Shown here piece after piece: positions 1 to 9,972 of a stretch of DNA of 64,000 nucleotides; the first letter of the stretch is position 1; each line of letters starts with the position of its first letter. The stretch comes from Scolanthus callimorphus. Taxonomy: Eukaryota; Cnidaria; Anthozoa; Actiniaria; Edwardsiidae. Location: assembly GCA_033964015.1 (NCBI GenBank), contig CM066924.1, positions 4,756,251-4,820,250 on the forward strand, in the 5' to 3' direction. Under the pieces are notes generated by a model. The model did not search any database and was not told the DNA's origin. It worked only from the letters and a program-made list of their open reading frames with translations. The position numbers and the translations under genes were made by a program.

Positions 1-1506
1 TCTCGAATTCTCACAACCTCCCCTCGTGTTTGCATCAGACTATGTAGACACGGAAAAAGTTCTCTATTGCTTATTATAAAATAACTAAGATAGTACGCGC
101 GCTCTCATTGGTCGACAGGTGTGTTTAGATGAGAGTATATAACACGGTTGTGACGTCACGCCAGCGACGATGTTTGTGCTGCCTTCTTTTTTCATCCTTA
201 CACTAAATTTATGCAAACACTTGAAGCAATTAAATTGTGAAAGCAGTGCTGCTCTCTTTTAGCTATCATTTGTCGTCCCATCCTTTAACCACAAGTTCAA
301 AGAATTGGCTTTTCTTCGATTTTTTTAATCAAACCCACGCGTGTAAGTTTTCACAACATTTTCGCGCGATTTAAACAAGATATTTTTGTCCTCCAACATC
401 CTCTTCCCTCCCTTTATGAAACGATTTCTTTGATTTCTGGGAACTTTTTAAAAGTATACAGCTAAGAGGGTAAAAACAACACAAATCAATTAAATTAAGC
501 GACCGAACTAAAATTCTGGATTTGGAGACTTTCGGCGAATCGGTTAGCCAAAATGGAAAAGGACAACGAAGACCAAATTAAGCTTATTGAACAAATCACA
601 ATTTATTTCATTACTTTCCTATTCAATTTTTGAAAATGATGATCTTTCACAAGCCGAGTAGGTAAAAAATCGTTTGCTAGCAAGTTAACAAGACTTGAAG
701 CATAAACAAAACATAAATGAAATACTTACCGGCGATCGGCAAACACCGAACGAGACTTTCGACGAAACTTTGACTTGAGTTGCATCAAAAATTCAACACG
801 AGTGACTGTTCATTGAAATTCGTTCATGCCATCAGCAACAATTGAAGCCCCCATAGTATCATTTCAGTGTGGTATTCAACATTTTGCTTGATTTGAAGAT
901 TGTAACAAGACACACGCTTTGTTTGCTAGCCAGCTTTTTCGATGCGGAATTCACCTTTCCAAAACTCGGCAAAAGCCCCAAGTCAACACAAAGGCCGTTA
1001 TTGTATGGAAAATTCCTTCGGCTTTGCCCGTACATCACTTCATTGGCATTCGGTTATGCTTCAATTACCGTAAACACCATAGAAGAGGTCAATAAAGTCG
1101 TCAAATGTTTCTTAGAAAGCAGTTTTCTCTCGTCTCCCCTTCCCAAAACTTCCAGCCAGCTGAGTGAAAAACTTGAACACATGCGATATAACACGCCCTC
1201 TGATTGGCACGTTCAAGCCGTCGTGCGGTAAGGAGAATTTATATGTTCACACAGAATATTGAAATAAATTCATTTTCAATCTTTCGCTTCAAAAAGTGAA
1301 AGATATTTTATAAAAGCAATAGAGAACTTTTTCCCAGTATCTACATACCCTGATGCAAACACCCGGGTAGGTTGGGAGAATTCTCGACTAGTTATGCAGC
1401 TACTCGACCTTCGGTCTCGTGGCTGCATAACTGTCTCGAATTCTTCCAACCTCCCCTCGTGTTTGCATCAGAGTATGTAGACACGGAAAAAGTTCTCTAT
1501 TGCTTA
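1..1506. repeat. Composite inverted-repeat element, left end cut by window
   Basis: The first 76 bases (ending in ...CTCTATTGCTTATTATAAAATA) recur inverted at about 1302-1332, and bases 1-67 recur directly at 1434-1506. The interior of about 1.2 kb is therefore bracketed by copies of one terminal repeat, as in a non-autonomous DNA transposon. The stretch just inside the left end, TAGTACGCGCGCTC near 91-104, also occurs inverted at about 33020-33045, so the family is dispersed. The interior holds a 120-codon open frame (869-1231, plus) with no domain I recognise. I do not call it a gene. Confidence 0.55.
1314..1506. mobile_element. 193-bp palindromic MITE-like element
   Basis: The left arm AAGCAATAGAGAACTTTTTC at 1314 is the reverse complement of the right arm ending at 1506, and the pairing continues through the GTATCTACATA and GATGCAAACAC segments. 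A second hairpin (AGTTATGCAGC / GCTGCATAACT) occupies the loop. The whole would fold into a long hairpin. No transposase is present. Confidence 0.6.
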
Positions 1507-1755
1507 AAGAGCCCGTGTCATCCACTCCTTTGTTATTGTTTTAGTTCGATATTAGAAGACCAATTACGAGTAGAAATCTCTAATCAACATCTAAAAACAA
1601 CGTTTCGGATTTGATTTACCAAATTCACTCGAGAAAATTGCTCTATATTCTCTAAATCAGCCGATGGAAATGGATGCTTTCTCCGACTTGGTATGTTGCT
1701 ATGCTGTCAAAATGGCGGCTGACACAGGCTCTTTAAATGCACATACTATCAAATT

Positions 1756-2362
1756 ATAGCGGAGCTCCTTAGCGGCCAAAGGCCGCAGGGCGGAGCAGGA
1801 AGAATATCGCAGGAAGAATACCATAGCTCTAAGTAGAACTCAGGTATACGATGGACTTCATTTTTCATGGTCCAGCGGTATTCCCATATGGGTATCGCGG
1901 GCGCGTCTGCCTATCTGCGCGCCCCACCACAGGTAAACCAAGACCCTTCTCCGTTTATAATCATATCTCAGGAAGGGATGAAGCTCAGACAGCCAAACTT
2001 GGGGGGGGGGGGGGGGGGGAAGTTGTGTTAGTGGCAAGGCGGGTGCAACTGCCTGGTCAAGTGGTATGACGTCATCGATGACGTCATCATAGGAGAACAT
2101 AGGAGAAAAAAGAATATATATCGGAAACCATAGACAACCAAACTTGGATGAAGTTGTCCAAGTGGCAAGGGCGGTGCAACTGCATGGTCACGTGGTATGA
2201 CGTCATCGATAGCGTCATCAAACGAAAAAAGGTTTATGTCTTTGGTCCATGGTGCAAGTTCTTAGTCACGTGGTATGCGGTGCAAGGCTATCTATGTTCA
2301 ACCTTTTTGTCTCATTAATACAGGGAGCTCCGGTTTTAGCCAATGGCTAAATCTATATATTA
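1756..2362. repeat. Dispersed repeat beginning TAGCGGAGCTCC, copy 1
   Basis: It begins with TAGCGGAGCTCC followed by a GGCC palindrome and ends with GGCTAAATCTATATATTA. Internally, a module of about 130 bp (CAACCAAACTTG, then a TGGCAAGG segment, then GGTATGACGTCATCGAT) is repeated. The same order is seen at 17975-18505 and, without the left end, at 22040-22620. A G run lies near 2000-2018. It looks like a SINE or MITE family of the host genome; the superfamily is unknown. Confidence 0.6.
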
Positions 2363-2825
2363 CCATCATAAATAAAAAATACAAAAAACGTTCTGGGGAA
2401 CGATCTAAATTATCTCCATGGAATCATAAATGCTGAGGCCATTTGACCAAGAAATTAAATTTAAGGTCAGAGGTCAGATTTGTTGCCATAGAGACCAACA
2501 TTGGTGAAAATGATCGAGAATAGCTTGGTCATCCTTTGTTTTTGCTGCGGGGCAAGCAGGTTTTTTCCACGTTGACACGAAAAATGTTACTTCGCTTGGG
2601 GAGAGGGCAACTTTCTCCTCTGCCTCCCCGCTAGCTACGGCACTGGTGACGACGTGCTCTGGTTTCTATACGATTTACTTGTTTTTTAATTGATGATTTT
2701 TCATTCTTACATGTAGTCTAATGTAGTGCAACAATATGGAAAAACTACCGCACTAACAGATAGAACCCACGAGGCAGAAGTTATAGGGCATTCCTAACAG
2801 AAGAAAAGCCTTTGAACTTTGGATT
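2363..2825. other. Unassigned intergenic stretch
   Basis: No open frame, RNA gene or inverted repeat was recognised here. It separates the repeat on the left from the 3' end of the minus-strand gene. Confidence 0.5.
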
Positions 2826-2834
2826 TTTAAACGT

Positions 2835-2848
2835 TTTATTTATTTATT
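2835..2848 (-). terminator. Poly(A) signals for the minus-strand gene
   Basis: On the minus strand, overlapping AATAAA hexamers (plus-strand TTTATTTATTTATT) lie 170-185 bases beyond the stop codon at 3020. Position and sequence fit the cleavage/polyadenylation signal of the gene ending there. A downstream GU-rich element was not assessed. Confidence 0.5.
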
Positions 2849-3019
2849 GATTGATTCGTTCATCGTTTCGTTCACAATGACCTGTTTCATACACTTTATA
2901 ATGTACTTTATGACGTATGTGCAAACATTAACATATTTGATTCCAATAAATTCTCTTTAATATCACATTTCCGTGGGCTCTTATATCAAGCCTTCAAAAT
3001 TAATATTCGGCGTGTCAAA

Positions 3020-4789
3020 TCATGGCACTCTCTTCTTAGCGACAAGTGGTGGAGATTTTGTATTAGCACGAGCTTTATATCGTAGAGGCCTGAGGGCTAC
3101 CCCATACTTCCTCTTCGGACTCTTGGCTTTCTTGTGCGCAGGCTTGGACTGGACTTTTTTCTGGTCCGCTTGAGGAGCCATAAAAAGGTGCACCTCTTTA
3201 TGAACGCGAGTGCCCTTCAGTATCAGCTTGACCTGGCTAACGCCTGAAAGATCCAAACTGGGGTGATTTTCATCTGATGGCACACGGAAGCTCCAGGTTG
3301 TTAGTGCAGCTATCCCGTCGTAGTACTGCTGAAATTGCTGGGCGACTTTCCCGGGTTCGATAACCTTTTGCGGGGCACCCTGTTCACCTTGGATGTACGA
3401 GAACACTGTTACCCGAGATGGAGCCACGAACTTGTGCTCTCGCCCTTTGAATATGTCGGTCATGTATCCACTGAAGAAGATTAAAATTGTAATTGGTTCA
3501 CCTGCCTGAACCTGGGCGCCCTCAAGGTAGACCTCCATCTCCTCAATGCGAACACGCTCGTAGCCTTTCATTATATGGGGGTCATCTTTATATATTCGGT
3601 ACACAAATTCTCTTCCGCTCTGCACCTCTGCTATTGGCGTGCACTGGGTCACGGGTTGAGAAGAGGTAGAAGAACGAGCGTCGCAAATGTGATCATCAAT
3701 GACTTTTTCTATTTCAAAATTTTGGGCGATAAATGGAGCGAAGTTGTCAACAATTTTTACAACCGAGCTCAGTCCTTGGTTGACCTTACTGTGTAAGCCA
3801 TACAAGTCATCTGATAGTGTTGGTTTCACGGGACAGTCATACATCCAGTTGTACTCGTAGCAGTCACAGAAGGCAAGCAAAGTATCCACAAGGATGAATC
3901 GCAGACGTTCTTTCTGAAGTGCCATTTCGACCACAAGCTCGTTGTTTATTTTATCAGCCTTTTCAGATTCTGCTATTTGCTGTTCGATATTCTTTTGGGA
4001 TTCTGCTTGGTCTCTCTGCAGATCTTCCATACTGATGAGTTTGTTCATCAGTTGCTGAATAACTATTGCCAGTTGGTGAGTCCCTTGCCCCCACACAGCC
4101 AAGACCTCGAGCGCTGCAAGATATGGGCCGGTACCTGAAATTTCTGTAGCTGTGCCTATCGCCAAAGATCCTCTTGCGTTCGCAACAAACACGTCCCACT
4201 CTGCCACACTTACCGCGAGGCTTTTCCCCGCGCTGCTGGTCGGTAACTCCTGTGAGTAGTAATCATTTGCGCCGCTCTGTGCATATGGTAACTGATTGAA
4301 TTTAAGTTCTTTGAAACTGTCCGCCGCTGCAACAATTCCTGCGATTGTATCCATGATGGTGCCTATCTTCTGGAGTGATTTGGACAACGCTGACATCTCC
4401 CCTGGTAGAGATGCGATATCTCCCAAGGCCCCCAAGGTTCCTCCTATCCCCGAGAAGACACTAGTAATGGCACCAAGACAGGAAAAGATTGCATTCATCA
4501 TCATCTTGATCTGGTATTCCTTTACTCCTGCTTCAAAAGCTTCTCTCTTCACCTCTAAATCCGCTTTGGCTTCCTCAAATTTACGCTCCATAAGTTTCTG
4601 ATCCTCGATTGCGGTATCTAATTCTCGCTTCATTGCCTCGATGTTCCGATCGTTCTCCTTGACAATTGCAGTCATCGTGTGTGTCATTGATATTGTCGCG
4701 TCGATTTTATCGGCCAGCTCGATTGACCTTTTTCGATATCTTTCATATTGATCTATCGCCAGTTTTGCATCTTCTTTGAGAAGCGTCAA
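3020..4789 (-). CDS. C-terminal part of the secreted multidomain protein (coiled coil, hydrophobic hairpin, beta domain)
   Basis: This is a 589-codon open stretch with no intron, ending at the stop at 3020. It is probably part of one long last exon rather than a separate gene: its apparent start is a TTG and the frame is open further upstream. Visible layout: an alpha-helical, charged coiled coil at residues 5-97; a Gly/Ala/Ile-rich hydrophobic segment at about 97-158 with GIGGTLGALG; a second long helical region at about 230-300; a short Cys cluster (CDCYEYNWMYDC); a beta-rich region at about 390-550 containing LDLSGVSQVKLIL; and a Lys/Arg/Pro-rich tail at 553-589. Long helix, hydrophobic hairpin, long helix is the plan of several helical membrane-active protein families, but no family is identified. 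The frame differs from that of the upstream part of the exon. Confidence 0.75.
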   Translation of the reverse strand: MTLLKEDAKLAIDQYERYRKRSIELADKIDATISMTHTMTAIVKENDRNIEAMKRELDTAIEDQKLMERKFEEAKADLEVKREAFEAGVKEYQIKMMMNAIFSCLGAITSVFSGIGGTLGALGDIASLPGEMSALSKSLQKIGTIMDTIAGIVAAADSFKELKFNQLPYAQSGANDYYSQELPTSSAGKSLAVSVAEWDVFVANARGSLAIGTATEISGTGPYLAALEVLAVWGQGTHQLAIVIQQLMNKLISMEDLQRDQAESQKNIEQQIAESEKADKINNELVVEMALQKERLRFILVDTLLAFCDCYEYNWMYDCPVKPTLSDDLYGLHSKVNQGLSSVVKIVDNFAPFIAQNFEIEKVIDDHICDARSSTSSQPVTQCTPIAEVQSGREFVYRIYKDDPHIMKGYERVRIEEMEVYLEGAQVQAGEPITILIFFSGYMTDIFKGREHKFVAPSRVTVFSYIQGEQGAPQKVIEPGKVAQQFQQYYDGIAALTTWSFRVPSDENHPSLDLSGVSQVKLILKGTRVHKEVHLFMAPQADQKKVQSKPAHKKAKSPKRKYGVALRPLRYKARANTKSPPLVAKKRVP

Positions 4790-5816
4790 CAGCTTTTCGT
4801 AAGCGTAAAGCGACAGTAAGGAACAAATTGCATACCCTTTGAGCGAGCAATGATGATGTCCATCAAATCTTGTGCTTTCAAGCCAAGCGTCGACAAAGAT
4901 GTCTTAGTGTCTTTTGACAACTCCGCCGTCTGCCCAGCATCTACTTGTGCAAGTACGTATTTTAATATCTGCATGGGTGGACTACCAAACAGCAAACTCT
5001 TTTCGTTCTCAAAGGTGAGAAGGATCTCGTCTTGGGCCAGAACCTTCGCACATGCTACACCGAGGGTCAGAAATTGCACGTCGAACACAAAACTGCGATT
5101 TGTCTTCATTGATATGGCCTCCTGCTGCACAAAGGTCTTCACGTTGTAATTAGACGTGCAAGTGAAAGGGAGTCCGGTTCTTCCTTGGTAGATCATAATA
5201 GATGCTCCTTGAATGGCGTTTTCTTCGATATAGTGTTTATTGAAGGTGTCTTTGTTACTGCAAACCAGAACTTTATTCTTGAAAATTACCACGCTCCTTC
5301 GGACTGTGTCCCGACCATCCATTCCGTTTGAAAGCAACGTGATGCTTCCAGATTCTTGAACAATTTGATTGGCAAATACAGCAATTCTTGTGTTCCAGGG
5401 AATGTCGAGGGTCCCGGAGATAGCGAACGCTTGGGTGTAAACCACGACTTCTCGGTACTCAGTAGTATCGGTGAGATACGCTTGCAAGTGAGACGACTTC
5501 AAATGCGAGAACCTGAGTATTACCTTATCCTGGTCACTCAAAGCATCTTTAAGTTCATCGTCGCTGTAGAAGTCGCAACCTGCATAACAATTCTTGTCAG
5601 AACACTCCCTACACGTGGTCCCGCTTTCATCTAATTTTGATCCTGGGGGACAGAGGCAAGCGTTTTCACCAGGCCCGATGTAGTGGCAGATGGCATTTCC
5701 AACACAGCCTCCGTGGTCAGCCTTCTTGCAATTGTCGACGGGGATACATCGAGTGCCTCTCCTTGCATATCCTTCTGCGCAGGTACAGTCAGCACCTATA
5801 CACTCGCTGGCGATAT
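4786..5816 (-). CDS. EGF-like and beta-solenoid-like part of the same exon, frameshifted at its end
   Basis: The minus-strand exon starts after a CAG acceptor at 5817-5819, entering in phase 1. It first encodes two EGF-like modules, with cysteine spacing such as CIGADCTCAEGYARRGTRC and then a GGCVGNAICHY...CLCPPG module. A stretch rich in beta-strand pattern follows (VVVYTQAFAISGTLDIPWNT then RIAVFANQIV), resembling the first coils of a beta-solenoid, and then a mixed region of about 150 residues. The frame meets a TGA at 4786-4788, while the next frame, open from above this point, continues the helical region. A frameshift or sequence indel within about 4786-4870 is the simplest reading. An intron is unlikely, because no GT-AG pair of usable length and phase fits. 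Confidence 0.75.
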
Positions 5817-5870
5817 CTGTTGGGTAAATATGAACATTAAAAATAAAGCTGGCGGCGATGAGATACTTAC
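5817..5870 (-). other. Possible 54-nt intron
   Basis: On the minus strand a consensus donor (GTAAGT, 5870 downward) and a TTTACCCAACAG acceptor (ending 5817) bound exactly 54 bases, phase 1 on both sides. The interval is divisible by three and open, so it could also be translated; it would add a hydrophobic stretch (YLIAASFIFNV). RNA data are needed to choose. The length is very short for an animal intron. Confidence 0.4.
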
Positions 5871-6010
5871 CACTTTCGTTACCCGTGACTAAATCTGACA
5901 ATCCTTCAGAACCGCGTGTTTTCACCACCAGAATTGCCGTACTGTGTAGGCCTGTCCTGCCACTCGCAAGCAGAAAAGTCTCAACTTTCAAAGTTGTGGA
6001 CAAATGAGCC
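5871..6010 (-). CDS. Uncertain exon upstream of the EGF exon
   Basis: The open frame continues upstream of the donor at 5870 for about 57 codons, up to an ATG at 6042; a second ATG is near 6015. No acceptor in phase 0, which the preceding lectin exon would require, is convincing, and the peptide resembles nothing I know. It may be a first exon of a separate gene, an internal exon with an unseen acceptor, or not coding. The left boundary is the clear GTAAGT donor; the right boundary is a guess. Confidence 0.25.
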
Positions 6011-6042
6011 AGCATGCAGATTCTTTTGCGCATCCAAGACAC

Positions 6043-7098
6043 GTGGAGATGGCGCTCGCAAGTGTGAACGTCGAGATTTTCACGATAACAAAAGGCGAAA
6101 ATATAACGAACACCTTAGAATATTGGTAAATCAGACTTCTTCGCATTCCTATTGGTTGAGCCCTTGTGTCTTTGTTTATGTCAGCCAATGAGAATGCGAA
6201 GACATACCTCAAAAAAGTGACTATTATTTTCATGGATCAAGACTAAACGCAAAACGTCGCACTTATTCGTCCCCCCTGGTTGGTTAGTTGTTAAATTTGT
6301 TTCGTTTCTGATTGGCTAAGTGCATTTACTTTGCATTTTCGACACCCATCTGAAATCCGGTCTGTTTTAGTACAACGTCGGGGCTCGCGTTCAGCCATTC
6401 TGCATGTACACGTACTATAAATGATACACGCTTTTTTGCGTACATTTGTGCTTGAGAAGCAACTCATAGGTCGACTTGGGGCAAGTCTTGTCCGGTTCCT
6501 ATTATGCAGTCACTGCATTATACGACAAATACAGACATACCTAAGAAATGGAAGGTCGATGCTGCTGTATTGCAAGATGTGCTTAACGACAAATCACTTC
6601 CGCTGATTATAATGCACTGACTTCCGGCACAGGTCTTCAACTTTCCACTCTCGTGTATGAAGCAATTATCCGTTTGAGGGATACTGTCGCTAGGAGTTGC
6701 ACAACTGCCGACTGATAAGACCTGAAGAGCGAAAAATACAAGATATTCAGATTTACTCTGATCCCTTGAACTCCACCACCGGGGACAATCCTATTGTTCT
6801 AAGCGACATCGAGCAGACCAAAACAAATCTCATAGGCTCGTAACCTAACCGTAACCTAACCCTGGCTTAGGTAATAGACGTGCATTTTTATAGTGCTTCT
6901 AAAGTTGATAAAATCGAGGCACTATATGAGAACCAGGTGGTGTGCCGTTGGAAGGGAGGGGTGCTAGCTAGGGAGCATGTTCGCCGGATTGAATATGTTC
7001 GTCAGATATCGAGGGACGGCGGGGGAAGGGAGCTCTTCTCTATCCCCTCCCCCTCCCTTAACCCCACTGACCTACGTTTATTCCGTGTATACACTCAC
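6043..7098. other. Intron or intergenic stretch
   Basis: No exon could be supported here. An exon completing the trefoil domain and joining it (phase 0 in) to the EGF exon would be expected in this interval if the model is one gene. CCAAT-like motifs (ATTGGTTGAG, GATTGGCTAAG) occur, as they do in many repeats of this window. A tandem TAACCTAACC motif lies near 6843-6860. Confidence 0.4.
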
Positions 7099-7271
7099 CC
7101 CAGCGGCGTCGTAGTGTAGACACTTGCCGCTAACCAGGTGCTGAAGCCTCGACTCGTTCTTGCTTTTGTAAAACACTTGTTGGCCATCATCACAATCCGT
7201 CTGGAGGGCGAGGGCGTCATTAATGATGGCAAGGCACTGGTCGCTTGAATGTTTGATAGCTCCTTTCAGCG
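7099..7271 (-). CDS. Trefoil lectin exon 3 (ricin B-type repeat)
   Basis: A 173-nt internal exon. The acceptor is TTTTTATTTGTGGCAG (7272 upward) and the donor is GGG|GTGAGT (7098 downward); it enters in phase 1 and leaves in phase 0. The peptide shows the repeating trefoil pattern: AIKHSSDQCLAIINDALALQ, a DC pair, then LQHLVSGKCLHYD. 'SGKCLH' after a short Gly-containing turn is typical of the ricin B-like repeats common in cnidarian secreted proteins. Phase and content join it to the exon at 7837-7997. Confidence 0.7.
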
Positions 7272-7392
7272 CTGCCACAAATAAAAAGAAATTTGCCTAA
7301 TTTTTCTTGGAACGATTTAACCGTTTCCGAGATTTCGATCTAATAATTAACACCGCACGCCCTGCTCATCACAGCTACCCACCACAGAATTG

Positions 7393-7470
7393 TCAGTAAC
7401 TCGATTGGTAGAGCTAGAGCATCCGGTAACTGGAAGGTCGTTGCTTCTTGTCCCCATTGGGGATTCAGAG
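7393..7470 (+). repeat. Degenerate tRNA-like / tRNA-derived SINE sequence
   Basis: TTGGTAGAGC resembles a tRNA A box (internal promoter), and TGGAAGGTCGTTG followed by CTTCTTG about 25 bases on resembles an altered anticodon-arm/B-box region. The usual GGTTCGAATCC is not intact, and the acceptor stem does not close by eye. It fits a decayed tRNA pseudogene or the head of a tRNA-derived SINE within the gene's intron, not a working tRNA. Confidence 0.4.
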
Positions 7471-7836
7471 TACTTTAGAACGGGATGTGGTTGCAAGTCG
7501 CAGTTTCGATTATTTCCTCGCTTTTTCTTATTATAGTCATGAATGTCCATACTAGAGCAGATTTCGTATGACTGAAAACGTTAAGACGCGTTAAGGTTTA
7601 TGTGTTAACGTTAAGGCGTGTCCACATCTTAACGGTATTGTCAAGTGCCGTGTCTAAGCATTTTAATTGGTTGATCAGTTATTTCACGCAGTTTGATTGG
7701 CTGAATGTGAGATTCCGTGCCGTACCTTGACTGTATCGTGTTCATTATCTTTTCAGCCATACGAAATCTGCTGTTTTATCGTTTTACAAAGCCACCCTCG
7801 CCATTCGATGTAATGGTAATATGCATCTGGTTTTAC

Positions 7837-7997
7837 CTTGGAAAAGGAAAAATGAAGCTTCTGAGGTGCAGTTATTTACTTCTACGAGTTCTGTGTCCAC
7901 AGGAGGGCTAAGCCGGTCTGCGTCAGTGGAGCCTTGAGGGGCGAGACACCTCGCGGTAACCAGATCTTGTAGTGTCCTGTCTTCTGTGAACTGAAGC
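7837..7997 (-). CDS. Trefoil lectin exon 2
   Basis: A 161-nt exon. The acceptor is TTTTTTGCATACTTAG (7998 upward) and the donor is CCAAG|GTAAAA (7836 downward); it enters in phase 2 and leaves in phase 1, matching both neighbours. The peptide reads LQFTEDRTLQDLVTARCLAP, a serine-rich insert, then VEVNNCTSEASFFLFQ. A hydrophobic-x-hydrophobic strand before a Cys-Leu, followed by an Asn-Cys pair, is a diverged ricin B-type trefoil repeat. A sugar-binding role is an inference from fold only; no QxW motif is present. Confidence 0.7.
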
Positions 7998-8310
7998 CTA
8001 AGTATGCAAAAAAGCAAATTGGCTGTAAGCTGAAATACGCTGAATCCATCACGGCGCCAATGGCTGTCAAGCGGTCGTAAGTACAGTCGTGGGGGATGGT
8101 CGCTTCCGCGTCCTAGTGGCCCTTTAACGTTCCTCTGATTCATGTTAACTTAGTGCACGTGAGAGATTAGATCTACGGTTATCCGAGAAGACGCGAAGGT
8201 CTAATCATTTTAAGGATCAGAAAAAGACCCCTGGCAGCGCTTAGAAATCCAAGAATGCGGCGGCGATGGCGCACTCCCGGATTCTCCACCACTTGCAAGC
8301 TACGACTTAC

Positions 8311-8521
8311 CTCGCCTCATTGGTGCATTGCCCACTGACAAGTGAAGCACCTTCATCCTCGCTCTCCACTATTAGGCACGTGCCATCCTCTAGTAAGCGT
8401 ATCTGCCCGTTCGCCGTCCATCTCAATGCCGACGTCTGCCCATCACAGGAGTCCTTGAGCGCTGTTCTTCCATTAATCACGTGCACGCATTTGCCGCTCC
8501 TGTGAATGAGGTATCCAACGC
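8311..8521 (-). CDS. Trefoil lectin exon 1
   Basis: A 211-nt exon after the acceptor TTTCAATCCACAG, ending at a perfect GTAAGT donor (8310 downward); phase 1 in, phase 2 out. It encodes GYLIHRSGKCVHVING, then LKDSCDGQTSALRW, then IRLLEDGTCLIVESEDEG. The two 'L-x-G-x-C-hydrophobic' units are successive beta-trefoil subrepeats. The Arg codon split by the phase-2 intron (AG|G) is completed by the first base of the next exon, which supports the join. Confidence 0.75.
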
Positions 8522-8827
8522 CTGTGGATTGAAACATACTCACTGATAAAACACAAAAAATAACAGAAAACTACACCGTACAATACAGCCTAACATGACA
8601 ACAACACAGTTCAGAACGCATTAGAGAACAGGAGAGAATCAGAAACGTAACTCATTTAGGTGTTTCTGAGAGAACGCAATAGATATTATGACACGAGAGC
8701 ACCGAAGAACAATAACTACAATAGTGTTTTACTCGGGCTGCGCCCTCGTGTCTCTATATTTCAACCAATAAAGCACTCCTGCTCAATACCAACAATGACC
8801 GTTATTTGCACTCCCAAGATATATATA

Positions 8828-9108
8828 CAGCGGATATTACATGTCTGCGCGGAGATACAAATGTAATCTTCTCGTGTTAAAATGTATCTCACTTATTCGC
8901 GTACTCCAAGCGGCCTTCTAATGTTGTGTCTATTATATAAACATCAGTGAAATACCAAATCGACATTTATTTTACGAAAATCTGAAAATTAGAAAGTTAA
9001 GTGTGTTATCTTCACCGGGAAGAGTGAAGATAAAAGTCATATCTTCGCAGTGTGAAGATTTCATGTTTTCGCGGGAGAGATAGCTTGGTATTTCACTGAT
9101 GTTTATCT
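8828..9108. mobile_element. Composite MITE with ATAAACATCAGTGAAATACC ends
   Basis: The right 170 bp (8937-9106) starts ATAAACATCAGTGAAATACC and ends with its exact reverse complement, with a GAAGAT-rich hairpin between. To the left is a stem element of about 100 bp (GGATATTACATG, GCGCGGAGATAC, GTGTTAAAATGTATCTCAC). The same two-part arrangement recurs at 21004-21330, so they moved or were copied together. It lies in the intron between the Cys-rich and lectin exons. Confidence 0.65.
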
Positions 9109-9723
9109 AATAAATATAAATCTCTTTTTTGTTCTTTTTATACATATTTATGTTTGTCTTATATTATTACATACAACATAAAAACATTACAGCCAAGACA
9201 CGACACTGCAACACATAACAGAGATACAACAACACAGAACCACGTGAAAACAAGAACCTAAGACGACTCGAAACAAAGCAACAACACACAGAAACCTTAA
9301 ACGTCCAACACGGATGCGGGAAATAAAGATACAACAAAAAGGGGTACTCGACCCAAAGTTGGTTAGGGGTGCCCCGCTCGTGCTCGCCGAATGTAACCTT
9401 GTTTATGACAGAAAACCGCTAATTTCCGTACTCTGTTTATGACAAAAAGCACGAAATATCGGACATGATACGAAACTTGAAATTTTGAAAAAATCGAACC
9501 TCCGTATAGCGTATAAACAATATATGGGAGTACCCCCAACCCCTTCAGGCCTTAATACCACATAAAACAGCACAGTACAATAAACTAGATAGTAACAATA
9601 TACATCACAAAACACGACGATACTCACAATCCCATGAACACTATGCTACAGAAACACTGCAGAACACGGCAGCACTGCAAAGTACCACAACATAAAACAA
9701 CACAACGCCCGGTAGAAACCTAC
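9109..9723. other. Intron sequence without recognised features
   Basis: AT-rich intron interior with CA-rich simple sequence (AACACA-type words) at about 9180-9320. No exon, RNA gene or inverted repeat was recognised. Confidence 0.45.
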
Positions 9724-9972
9724 CCTCCTCGACATATATTTTAGGCTTTGGTAGATCTCCCTTGCAGCACATGATCCCCGATGCCCCGTTCACAGGACCT
9801 TTCATGACACACGTCTGTGCAAGCACCGTTCTTTTTCCTAGGACAGGGATGTGATGGACGTATTTATAGTTTCCTTTGTGGCCGTCACCTATCATACTTT
9901 GCTCGTTAGGTCCGTTTGGACAAATCTCTGCGGCGGTACAGAGTCTTCTACCTCCGAGGCTGTTGCAGTGTT
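9724..9972 (-). CDS. Cys-rich module exon
   Basis: A 249-nt exon (83 codons), phase 1 on both sides, so it can be inserted or lost as a unit. The acceptor is CCATGTTTGCAG (9973 upward) and the donor is GGAGG|GTAGGT (9723 downward). The peptide has HCNSLGGRRLCTAAEICPNG near its start, VLGKRTVLAQTCVMKG in the middle and SGIMCCKGD near the end. That gives six cysteines apart from any split residue, probably three disulphides. I do not recognise the family by name. An alternative acceptor 17 bases upstream would give phase 2 and break the frame with the previous exon. Confidence 0.65.

Noticed and set aside
869..1231. 120-codon plus frame at the left edge
   Set aside because: It lies inside a composite inverted-repeat element and shows no recognisable domain, so it is described under that element and not called a gene.
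2006..2030. CRISPR-like or phage-like features
   Set aside because: Short repeats here are homopolymers or transposon modules; the window is eukaryotic in character.
7393..7470. A working tRNA gene
   Set aside because: The B box is altered and the acceptor stem does not pair; only a tRNA-like relic is reported.
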